Below are positions 23,284-30,066 of a stretch of 30,105 nt of DNA, piece by piece; within the stretch, counting starts at the first letter, position 1; each line of letters begins with the position of its first letter. The stretch is taken from the IMG/VR virus record IMGVR_UViG_3300036770_000537, positions 1-30,105 of that record. The stretch is one strand, 5' to 3'. Origin of the DNA: a virus. The translations under genes were made by a program, and so were the position numbers. The notes below the pieces were generated by a model. The model made no database searches. It was not told the origin of the DNA and saw nothing but the letters and a program-made list of their open reading frames with translations.

Positions 23284-23883
23284 ATGAAAATATTAAACTT
23301 GTACGCCGGTATTGGCGGCAATAGGCGCCGGTGGAACGGCCATGAAGTAACGGCTGTTGAGTACGACCCGGCCATCGTCGATGTTTATAAAGCGCTCTAC
23401 CCCAACGATACTGTCGTGGTAGGCGACGCAGTTGCTTATTTAGAATCCAATTACGCGGCCTTTGACTTTATTTGGTCAAGCCCGCCATGCCCTTCACATG
23501 GTCAGTACCGTCACAACGTCGGCGTCATCGGTAAAGGTTTTGCGCCGATCATGCCTGACATGACGCTGTACGCGCAGATTGTTTTTTTGCGGCACTACGC
23601 TAAAGGTAAGTGGGTTGTCGAAAACGTCAAGCCCTACTACACGCCGCTAGTGCCAGCTACGTTTGAGTTGCAACGCCATTTGTTTTGGGCTAACTTTAAC
23701 GCCCCCCCCCTCAAGTTCGGCAAGTCCGACATTCGGCACAAAAACAAAATATCAGACTTCGACGGGTATGAGATCGTGGCCGCAAGTAAGATAAAAAACA
23801 AGCGTCAAGCGCTACGCAATTGCGTCGAGGCCGAAGTGGGCGAATATATTTTACGGTGCGCGAATGACAATTCTTTGGGTTGA
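23284..23883 (+). CDS. Short C5-cytosine DNA methyltransferase
   Basis: A 199-aa protein, far shorter than full Dcm-type enzymes but like a compact phage class. Motif I LNLYAGIGGN (residues 4-13); motif II VEYD with Glu26; motif IV SSPPCP with catalytic Cys69; motif VI VVENVKP with Glu113-Asn114; a motif VIII-like QRHLFWANF at 130-138; and a C-terminal ALRNCVEAEVG resembling motifs IX-X. The target-recognition region between VIII and IX is short (about 40 residues). It probably methylates phage DNA to evade restriction. A run of nine C lies at 23702-23710. The gene overlaps PolA by 20 bases. Confidence 0.88.
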   Translation: MKILNLYAGIGGNRRRWNGHEVTAVEYDPAIVDVYKALYPNDTVVVGDAVAYLESNYAAFDFIWSSPPCPSHGQYRHNVGVIGKGFAPIMPDMTLYAQIVFLRHYAKGKWVVENVKPYYTPLVPATFELQRHLFWANFNAPPLKFGKSDIRHKNKISDFDGYEIVAASKIKNKRQALRNCVEAEVGEYILRCANDNSLG

Positions 23884-25816
23884 CTTTGAGACGCGTAGCC
23901 GGTGCGACTTACCGGCGCAAGGCGTTTATAACTACGCAATGGACGGCAGCACCGACGTGCTCTGCATGTCGTGGGCGTTCGATGATGATGAGGTACAGAC
24001 ATGGACGCCGGGGCAAGACTTCCCGGTTGAGGTCGAGATGCACCGTGGGCAGATCAGGGCGCACAACGCCGCCTTTGAGCGTCTGATTTTTAAATATGTG
24101 TTAGAGCAAGACTTCGCCTTGGAACAGTTTTACTGCACCGCAGCGCAGGCTCGGGCTAACTGTGCGCCTGGGTCGCTTGAGGACGTTGGCCGGTTTGCCA
24201 GCGCCAACATGAAAAAAGATTACCGAGGGGCGCAACTGATTCGCCTCTTATCTATACCGCAGGCCGACGGCAAGTTCCGCAACGACCCTGAGTTAATGGC
24301 TGAGATGATCCGCTATTGCGAACAAGACGTTCGCGCCATGCGGGCGGTGTCACGCGCCATGCGCGACCTGACAGGTGATGAGCTGCACGATTACCAAGTT
24401 AACGAGCGCATCAACGACCGTGGCGTGTTGCTCGACCTTGACCTAGCCAAAGCTGCAATACGCTACGCCGAGGCTGAGCTGGACGAGATTGAGACGCTGG
24501 TGGACGAAGTGACCGAAGGCGCGATCAAGTCGGTGCGCTCACCGCGTATGCGGGAGTGGGTGCTGGAGCGTGTCGGGCCGCAGGCGTTGACGCTCATGGA
24601 GCGTTATGAAGATGGCGAGAAGAAGTACAGCATCGACAAGACCGTGCGGGCAAACCTGTTGATCTTGGCCGAAGAAAACCCTGATGAGGTGCCGAGTAAC
24701 GTGGCCGACGTGATCCAGTGCGCCGACGACCTGTGGGCCTCAAGCGTGGCAAAGTTCAAGCGTTTGTCGGAGCTGGCTGACATTGAAGACCACCGTGTGC
24801 GTGGCGCGTTCGTGTTCGCAGGCGGCAGCGCTACAGGACGGGCGTCGAGCTACGGCGCCCAGGTGCATAACTTCACTCGCAAGTGTGCTAAAGATCCTGA
24901 CGCAGTGCGGCAGGCGATGGTGCGCGGCCACAAGGTCGTGCCTGCCTACGGCAAGCGGGTCACGGACGTGCTCAAGGGTATGCTCCGACCTGCGCTGGTG
25001 CCTGCGCCTGGGCATGTCTTCATTGTAGCCGACTGGGCTGCTATCGAGGCGCGGATGACGCCGTGGTTGTCAGCCCAGCCGCAGGCCGAGCAGGTGCTTG
25101 ACGTGTTTCGCGAAGGCAAGGACATCTACGTTAACGAAGCCGCCAAAATTTTTCATTGTCAACAGTCCGATGTGAGTGCTGACCAACGTCAGATCGGCAA
25201 GGTCGCCATTCTCTCGCTTGGTTACGCCGGTGGCCCTGGCGCGTTTGCATCAATGGGCCGCAACTACGGCATCTTGCTGCCTGAGTCGGACGTGCGCCGC
25301 ACGGTGGACAACTGGCGCCGTGCGAACCAGTGGGCCGTGCAGTATTGGCAACAATTAGAGAGCGCCTACACGCGGGCCATGCGACACAAGGGCCATGAGT
25401 TTACCGCAGGCCGTGTGGCGTACATGTTCGACGGTGAGCACTTATGGTATGTACTACCAAGTGGTCGGGTACTGCGTTATCCCTATGCAACATTGGATAG
25501 TGATGGTGTAAGCTATGCAAAGGCGGCGTGGAAGCCTGCTGCCGATGCTAAAGAATGGCCCCGCGCCCGACTGTGGAAGGGGCTTGCCGCCGAGAACATC
25601 ACACAAGCCGCCGCCAATGACATTTTGCGCCATTGTCTCCGTGAAATCCCCAACGTCGTTTTGCATGTCCACGATGAGATCGTCGCTGAGTGTCCTACGC
25701 TGGACGCCGAGCAGCGCATAGCCCAGATGGAAACAGTAATGTGTACGCCCCCGGCGTGGGCTGAAGGTCTGCCCCTCGCTGTGGAAATTAAAACAATGGA
25801 GAGGTATGGGAAATGA
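23864..25816 (+). CDS. polA: Family A DNA polymerase with 3'-5' exonuclease domain
   Basis: A 650-aa protein. Exonuclease: VDFETRS (Asp7, Glu9), HNAAFE (67-72), YCEQD (Tyr151, Asp155), all intact. Polymerase: motif A VADWAAIEARM with Asp390, Glu395 and Arg397; motif B R442-QIG-K446-VAI-L450-SLG-Y454; motif C HVHDE with His603, Asp604 and Glu605. No 5'-3' exonuclease domain. The residue equivalent to E. coli Pol I Phe762 is Leu450, the variant reported as common in virioplankton PolA. This is the replicative polymerase. The start lies inside the methyltransferase gene; the stop overlaps the primase start (ATGA). Confidence 0.96.
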   Translation: MTILWVDFETRSRCDLPAQGVYNYAMDGSTDVLCMSWAFDDDEVQTWTPGQDFPVEVEMHRGQIRAHNAAFERLIFKYVLEQDFALEQFYCTAAQARANCAPGSLEDVGRFASANMKKDYRGAQLIRLLSIPQADGKFRNDPELMAEMIRYCEQDVRAMRAVSRAMRDLTGDELHDYQVNERINDRGVLLDLDLAKAAIRYAEAELDEIETLVDEVTEGAIKSVRSPRMREWVLERVGPQALTLMERYEDGEKKYSIDKTVRANLLILAEENPDEVPSNVADVIQCADDLWASSVAKFKRLSELADIEDHRVRGAFVFAGGSATGRASSYGAQVHNFTRKCAKDPDAVRQAMVRGHKVVPAYGKRVTDVLKGMLRPALVPAPGHVFIVADWAAIEARMTPWLSAQPQAEQVLDVFREGKDIYVNEAAKIFHCQQSDVSADQRQIGKVAILSLGYAGGPGAFASMGRNYGILLPESDVRRTVDNWRRANQWAVQYWQQLESAYTRAMRHKGHEFTAGRVAYMFDGEHLWYVLPSGRVLRYPYATLDSDGVSYAKAAWKPAADAKEWPRARLWKGLAAENITQAAANDILRHCLREIPNVVLHVHDEIVAECPTLDAEQRIAQMETVMCTPPAWAEGLPLAVEIKTMERYGK

Positions 25817-28125
25817 ACCAAATTCAATTTATAGATTTCTTAACCAAACTTGCGCCCGAGGGTGAGACAGCGTTGCTTGTGCGACAAAAGCCGCAATTGC
25901 GCGGTGGTGAGCTGCAATTCCACGCCGACGGCGCGATCAAATGCACATGGCCTGCCATGCTGCCTGCGGCCAAGATCAAGCCCGACTGGGCAATCTACGG
26001 CAACACGGCGTCGTTTATTGTGGATCGCTTTGAAGAGGGCCACGTTTCTGCGTCTGCCGCCAATTGCGAGTACGTTCTGGTCATGGTGCTTGACGACGTG
26101 GGCAGTAACAAAGCGCCTAACACGCCCGCCCTGACCCCGACGTGGAAGATCGAGACATCGCCTGACTCGTTTCAATGGGGCTATGTCTTTAGTGAGCAAC
26201 CCTCAAAGGCCGAGTTCAGCGCGGCGATTAAGGCTATCTCTGCCGCAGGCTACACCGACCCAGGCGCCTGCAATGCTGTACGCAACTTCCGCATCCCCGG
26301 CTCGATCAACTTGAAGCCAAACAAAAATCAATTTGCTGCCGTGCTCACCGAGATTAACCCTGACTTGGAATACACGCTTGCCGAAATCTGCGAGGCGCTC
26401 GGTGTCGTGCCGGGTGAGGCTGAAGGCGACGGGCCGAAGCCCATTCGCATTGCTGACAATGGCGGCGATGACGTTTTTGCGTGGCTTAGTGAGCAGGGCA
26501 TGGTGCTGTCGAAACCTAACCCTGAAGGCTGGGCCGGTATCTTCTGCCCTAACGCGCAGTCGCACACCGACGGCAACCCCGAGGGGCGTTACATGCCCGC
26601 GACGCGCTCGTATTGTTGCCTGCACGGTCATTGCGTCGAGTTCGACACCAAGGCGTTTTTGGCCTGGGTCGCTGAAAACGGTGGCCCTGCCCACGACGGC
26701 GGCCTGCGCGATGACCTGCTGGCCTCTGCAATGGAAGCCGCGCTTGCTAAGTTAGAACCGTCCGACATGTTCACCGACGACGCGCAGAAGATTATTGATG
26801 AGGTCGAGCAGCGTGAGCTGGGCCGCATCGAGAAGTCGCAGTGGTATGAACGGTTCGCCTACGTTGCAGACGACGACGCCTACTTCGACATACAGACCCG
26901 CCGTGAGGTCAGTCGCGGCACGTTTAATGCCCTGTTCCGTCACATTACCTGCCGGTCGATCCACACGGGTCGCCGTGTCGAGGCGTCGGTCGGGTTCGAT
27001 GAGAACCGTCAAACGTCGGGCGGTAAGGTGCTGGTCGGTGTTACTTACGCCGCAGGCGACACGGTGCTGGTTACGCAAAACGGCGACATATTCGGCAACC
27101 GATGGTGCAACGCTCGGCCCCAGTTCGACCCTGTTAAGACGCCCATTGACCCTTGGCTCGACCATTGCAAGACGCTGGTGCCAGAAGACGCCGAGCGTGA
27201 GCACCTGCTTGACATGATGGCCTACAAGCTCCAGCACCCCGAGGTTAAGATCAACCACGCCGTACTGCACGGTGGCGATCAGGGCTGCGGTAAAGACACG
27301 CTCTGGGCGCCCTTTATCTGGTCAATTTGCGGCCCTGCTCTTAAGAATCGAGGTCTTATCGACAACGACGGCCTGTCGTCGCAGTGGGGCTACCAGCTTG
27401 AGGCCGAGGTTTTGATTCTGAACGAGCTGAAAGAACCCGAGGCGCGAGAGCGCCGCGCCCTGGCAAATAAACTCAAGCCCATTATCGCCTGCCCGCCTGA
27501 GACGCTCATCATCAACCGCAAGGGCTTGCACCCGTACCAGATGGTCAACCGATTGTTCGTTCTGGCGTTCAGCAACGACCCCGTGCCGATCTCAATTGAT
27601 AGTCAAGACCGCCGCTGGTTCTGCGTCTGGTCAACCGCGCCGCGCATGGAGCCTACTGCCGCTATGTCGCTCTGGCGCTGGTACAAGGCGGGCGGGTTTG
27701 AGGCCATCGCGTCCTGGCTGTACGCCCGCAACGTGTCGGCGTTCAACCCTGCTGCCGCGCCCCCGTGGACGGAGTTTAAGTACAACCTGATCGAGCAGGG
27801 CATGTCGACTGCCGAGTCGTATTTGGTCGAGCTGATGCGTGAGCGTCGCAGTGAGTTTGCCAAGGGCGTAATCGGTTCACCGTTCCACGCGCTCTGCGAC
27901 CGTCTCGCAGGCGCCGCGCCCTCGGGCGTCAAGGTGCCGCAGGCCGCGCTACTTCACGCCATCAAAGAGGCGGGCTGGGTTGACTTGGGCCGCATTGCCT
28001 CGGGCGACTACCCGAGCAAGAAGCGCCTGTATTGTGCGCCTGAGATGGTCGAGAAGGTGAGCAAGTCGGAGATGCGGCGCATGGTCGAGGAGGCCAACGC
28101 CCCGCGCCTGTCGTCTGTCAAATAA
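25813..28125 (+). CDS. Bifunctional primase / SF3 helicase
   Basis: A 770-aa protein. N-terminal region (~1-200): primase-like, with VMVLDDVGS (Asp94/Asp95) and AVRNFRIPGSINLKP around 155-168, as in RepB-type or archaeo-eukaryotic-style primases. A zinc-binding segment follows (Cys245, His251, Cys268/269, His271/His273, Cys274). C-terminal helicase: Walker A HGGDQGCGKDT (486-496), Walker B LILNELKE with Asn537-Glu538, sensor LAFSNDPVPI with Asn588, arginine finger DRRW (600-602); this matches the DUF5906/D5-type SF3 helicases. The protein would open the origin, prime and unwind for PolA. It is followed directly by a repeat-rich candidate origin. Confidence 0.92.
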   Translation: MNQIQFIDFLTKLAPEGETALLVRQKPQLRGGELQFHADGAIKCTWPAMLPAAKIKPDWAIYGNTASFIVDRFEEGHVSASAANCEYVLVMVLDDVGSNKAPNTPALTPTWKIETSPDSFQWGYVFSEQPSKAEFSAAIKAISAAGYTDPGACNAVRNFRIPGSINLKPNKNQFAAVLTEINPDLEYTLAEICEALGVVPGEAEGDGPKPIRIADNGGDDVFAWLSEQGMVLSKPNPEGWAGIFCPNAQSHTDGNPEGRYMPATRSYCCLHGHCVEFDTKAFLAWVAENGGPAHDGGLRDDLLASAMEAALAKLEPSDMFTDDAQKIIDEVEQRELGRIEKSQWYERFAYVADDDAYFDIQTRREVSRGTFNALFRHITCRSIHTGRRVEASVGFDENRQTSGGKVLVGVTYAAGDTVLVTQNGDIFGNRWCNARPQFDPVKTPIDPWLDHCKTLVPEDAEREHLLDMMAYKLQHPEVKINHAVLHGGDQGCGKDTLWAPFIWSICGPALKNRGLIDNDGLSSQWGYQLEAEVLILNELKEPEARERRALANKLKPIIACPPETLIINRKGLHPYQMVNRLFVLAFSNDPVPISIDSQDRRWFCVWSTAPRMEPTAAMSLWRWYKAGGFEAIASWLYARNVSAFNPAAAPPWTEFKYNLIEQGMSTAESYLVELMRERRSEFAKGVIGSPFHALCDRLAGAAPSGVKVPQAALLHAIKEAGWVDLGRIASGDYPSKKRLYCAPEMVEKVSKSEMRRMVEEANAPRLSSVK

Positions 28126-28319
28126 AATTTAATTTCTAACCCTACCCGCCAGAATCGAACCTTAATTGATGGCCCTACTGACCAGACTTAAGGTTCAATT
28201 TCTGGCCCTACTCGCCAAAGTTAGACCCACTGACCGACTACCGGTTTATCGGCTGGAAGGACTACTAACCGACTATCGGCTTATCGGTCATCAAAGGGCT
28301 ATCGGGCGGGCGGTAGCCC
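28126..28319 (+). repeat. Repeat-rich non-coding region, candidate replication origin
   Basis: Three copies of CCCTAC-N3-CCA at 28140, 28173 and 28206 are spaced exactly 33 bp apart. A perfect 9-bp inverted repeat GAACCTTAA / TTAAGGTTC (28157-28165 and 28188-28196) lies across the first two, with further pairing outside. Two 20-bp direct repeats (ACCGACTA-CGG-TTATCGG type) lie at 28233-28252 and 28268-28287 and differ at two positions. A 9-bp hairpin GGGCTATCG / CGGTAGCCC closes the region (28296-28319). Location right after the primase/helicase gene fits an iteron-type origin (inference). Confidence 0.6.
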
Positions 28320-28362
28320 GTAGACGTTCACGGGCGCGATTTAGGCGCGGGTTATGGTTAAA

Positions 28363-28411
<49 letters not shown>

Positions 28412-28504
28412 GGGTCTAATAAAGCCTTGGCGGGCTTTGCGCTTTGCCTGAATGGTTACCTATACACTTGCAAAACAATCCCTTACACGGGCTTTTGAGG
28501 GGCA

Positions 28505-28536
28505 TAAAAAAAGCCCCTAGGGGTTAGCTAGGGGCT
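28505..28536 (-). terminator. Rho-independent terminator of the leftward small-gene cassette
   Basis: A 9-bp perfect stem AGCCCCTAG / CTAGGGGCT (28512-28520 and 28528-28536) with a 7-base loop; on the minus strand it is followed by seven T. It lies 30 bases past the last tiny gene. Confidence 0.85.
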
Positions 28537-28566
28537 AAGACGTGTGAACGTCGGAGGGTAGAGAAG

Positions 28567-28629
28567 TTACAACCTTAACACAATAAAAAGGGCAGCCAGT
28601 ACGCCCGCAACAATTAAGCCTATCAGCAT
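28567..28629 (-). CDS. 20-aa hydrophobic micropeptide
   Basis: ATG at 28629, stop TAA at 28567. The product MLIGLIVAGVLAALFIVLRL is a single membrane helix with one basic residue near its end. The ribosome site GAGGTG, five bases before the ATG, is a perfect 6-base match to the 16S anti-Shine-Dalgarno. The ATG overlaps the 3' end of the upstream gene by seven bases, and the terminator follows. Very short, yet the start signal is among the best in the cassette. It could be a small toxin-like or membrane-modulating peptide; the function is unknown. Confidence 0.5.
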   Translation of the reverse strand: MLIGLIVAGVLAALFIVLRL

Positions 28630-28934
28630 ACGCGCACCTCAATCACGTCATCTTCAACCGCAAAATCGGGGGCGGGGTTATCGGATAGAGGGCCAAAAAG
28701 CCCCTCAAGGTACTCATAAAGGCTTTGGTTTCCGTTTAGGTTGTTTCTTTGATAGTACTGGCTTACATAATCGCGCGTAGACGTTTGACCCGCATAAAAG
28801 ACGGGAAAAAAGCGCTTTTCAACCTTGGCCCGTTTGGTTGCGCTTTTGGGCTTCTTTAATTGTTTTATGAAATCGTCTAGGTTGCGGTTGTCTGCGATTG
28901 TGTAGTGCCCGCGCTCGGTTTTAATGGTTCGCAT
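28623..28934 (-). CDS. Hypothetical basic protein (103 aa)
   Basis: A leftward ORF from the ATG at 28934, overlapping the upstream gene by 14 bases, with AAGGA about nine bases before the start. The N-terminal half is basic (KQLKKPKSATKRAKVEKRFF); the middle has SQYYQRNNLNGNQSLYEYLEGLFGPL; the end is acidic (DFAVEDDVIEVRVC). There is no membrane segment. The family is not recognised. Placed in the early-type small-gene cassette, it may be a host-takeover factor, by position only. Confidence 0.72.
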   Translation of the reverse strand: MRTIKTERGHYTIADNRNLDDFIKQLKKPKSATKRAKVEKRFFPVFYAGQTSTRDYVSQYYQRNNLNGNQSLYEYLEGLFGPLSDNPAPDFAVEDDVIEVRVC

Positions 28935-29202
28935 GGTTTTGAATCCTTTTCATAAATTGAGTGCAAGCAAGGGAAACGTGCAAAGGTCTATACCAATGGT
29001 TTCCGCGTTTTTTACCTTGCTCAAAGGTGCCTGATAGGTTGATAGGCTCGCAACAATCCCATTTGCCTGTAAAGGTTCGCAGCGCGGATACCGACGCCAT
29101 GTAATTGCAAACCGCGTTTTCATGCGCCAATGGGGAAACCTTGCGCGATAATCGGTAAACCCTACGGATAGACCTAAATTGGGCTCTAACGTCTTTTTGC
29201 AT
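28921..29202 (-). CDS. Hypothetical basic protein (93 aa)
   Basis: ATG at 29202, three bases after the TAG of the 43-aa membrane gene (TAGGCCATG). Strongly basic at the N-terminus (MQKDVRAQFRSIRRVYRLSRK), with two adjacent cysteines (WDCCEP), a third and fourth Cys elsewhere, and several His near the end (NHWYRPLHVSL and QNHANH). Zinc binding is possible, but the spacing fits no family that I know. The function is unknown. It overlaps the next gene. Confidence 0.65.
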   Translation of the reverse strand: MQKDVRAQFRSIRRVYRLSRKVSPLAHENAVCNYMASVSALRTFTGKWDCCEPINLSGTFEQGKKRGNHWYRPLHVSLACTQFMKRIQNHANH

Positions 29203-29205
29203 GGC

Positions 29206-29337
29206 CTAACCCCCCAAAAGTGTTAGAAGAATCATAAGAAGCCAAAGCCCCCCGTAAAAGGCTACGGCTGAGACTGCGAAAAGAAGCCAGTAAGACAACC
29301 CGTGGCCTTTATCAAGAATCGCGTCTAGTCTTTTCAT
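29206..29337 (-). CDS. 43-aa membrane protein with two hydrophobic segments
   Basis: The ATG at 29337 overlaps the stop of the 58-aa gene (ATGA). A short charged start (MKRLDAILDKGHG) is followed by two hydrophobic stretches (LSYWLLFAVSAVAFY and LWLLMILLTLLGG) separated by Gly-Gly, suggesting a helical hairpin in the inner membrane. No ribosome site precedes it, so translation is probably coupled. The function is unknown; small early phage membrane proteins often affect host envelope or superinfection. Confidence 0.6.
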   Translation of the reverse strand: MKRLDAILDKGHGLSYWLLFAVSAVAFYGGLWLLMILLTLLGG

Positions 29338-29510
29338 CGTGCGCCCCCTTGATACGCGTCAAATGCGTCTGAAATCAGCCAAGCCCCTATATCGCGGGGG
29401 CTAACCCCCCGATCTAATTCTTCTTGAATGTACGCGGCAACGTATTGCGCCAATTCCAATTTCAGCGCGTCATTGGATACCCGTTTTTGATTAGAGAATA
29501 CAGTTAGCAT
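29334..29510 (-). CDS. Hypothetical small protein (58 aa)
   Basis: ATG at 29510, with AAAGGG eight bases upstream; the stop overlaps the next start (ATGA). The product begins MLTVFSNQKRVSNDALKLEL and contains AQYVAAYIQEELDRGVSPRDIGAWLISDAFDAY in two consecutive parts: a clean amphipathic helix, then a helix-turn-helix-like arrangement. Too short to assign. Codon use and coupling support a real gene. An A-rich leader (GGTAAAAAAAATG) precedes it. Confidence 0.62.
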   Translation of the reverse strand: MLTVFSNQKRVSNDALKLELAQYVAAYIQEELDRGVSPRDIGAWLISDAFDAYQGGAR

Positions 29511-29563
29511 TTTTTTTACCCTTTATAAAAGTTTAGGTTTTGGCGCATTGAACCCGCACCCCG

Positions 29564-29586
29564 TAGCCCCCGCATGGGGGGGGCTA
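29564..29586. other. Stem-loop at the end of the 54-aa gene
   Basis: An 8-bp stem TAGCCCCC / GGGGGCTA with a 7-base loop. No T-run lies on either side, so it is not a classic terminator. Together with the adjacent GGTTGAGGGCTTAGGC it matches the arrangement at 30033-30069. Confidence 0.6.
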
Positions 29587-29598
29587 AAGGTTGAGGGC

Positions 29599-29763
29599 TT
29601 AGGCGCGGTTGATAGCGTCTTTAATCGCTTGCAATCTTTCGGCTTTGGTGTAGCCAATCATTTTTAGGCGCAAGGTTTCCCCGTCATCGGGTATAGCGAT
29701 AATTTCATGCCCCCATTGATACGCGGTTTCGGTAATGTAAAAGCCTTTGTAAGTCTTATTCAT
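29599..29763 (-). CDS. Hypothetical small protein (54 aa)
   Basis: Start chosen at the ATG at 29763 (MNKTYKGFYITETAYQWGHE); a longer frame to 29928 reads through the 74-aa gene in another frame and lacks protein character. The product continues IIAIPDDGETLRLKMIGYTKAE and ends in a helix (RLQAIKDAINRA): a compact beta-then-helix fold similar in plan to small proteins of other phage early cassettes. It overlaps the 74-aa gene by eight bases. The function is unknown. Confidence 0.68.
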   Translation of the reverse strand: MNKTYKGFYITETAYQWGHEIIAIPDDGETLRLKMIGYTKAERLQAIKDAINRA

Positions 29764-29980
29764 GGCTTGCCCCTTGCGGCCCGTAAGACCTAGAATTGTC
29801 TGATGCCTCAACCGCGTCAACGGATTCAACATATAAATCGGTGTCGCAGTCTTCAGACTTCCACGATAGAATTCCGTCAATTTTGTCCCATACTTGATCT
29901 TTAGCGTCTTCTTCTGATTCAGCCTCAACCGTTATGTAACGGTATTCTTTTGATACTACGCATATTGAATAGCTATTCAT
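29756..29980 (-). CDS. Hypothetical acidic protein (74 aa)
   Basis: ATG at 29980, behind GAGGGTTAGGCC. The sequence MNSYSICVVSKEYRYITVEA followed by ESEEDAKDQVWDKIDGILSW has the beta-strand / EAxSEEDAxxxV helix pattern of many tiny phage proteins of unknown role; the end is acidic, then polar (DTDLYVESVDAVEASDNSRS). A DNA-mimic role could be imagined from the acidity but is not supported by any motif. It overlaps the next gene. Confidence 0.7.
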   Translation of the reverse strand: MNSYSICVVSKEYRYITVEAESEEDAKDQVWDKIDGILSWKSEDCDTDLYVESVDAVEASDNSRSYGPQGASHE

Positions 29981-30032
29981 GGCCTAACCCTCATAAAATA
30001 ATTGAACAATGGTGCGGTAAACCGTCACCCAG

Positions 30033-30054
30033 TAGCCCCTGATTAGAGGGGCTA
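30033..30054. other. Stem-loop after the partial gene at the right edge
   Basis: An 8-bp perfect stem TAGCCCCT / AGGGGCTA with a GATTAG loop and no T-run. It is a relative of the stem-loop at 29564-29586; both lie just beyond a leftward gene end and are followed on the plus strand by TGAGGGCTTAGGC. Confidence 0.6.
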
Positions 30055-30066
30055 GAGGCTGAGGGC

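Noticed and set aside
28421-28438. AAAGCC / GGCTTT hairpin as terminator of the rightward replication operon
   Set aside because: The stem is only 6 bp and AT-containing, and the following bases (GCGCTTTGCC) lack a T-run, so termination there is not supported.
29522-29550. TATAAA on the minus strand as a promoter for the 58-aa gene
   Set aside because: The -10-like box is good, but the sequence at -35 distance (CAATGC) is a poor match. It was left out of the feature list.
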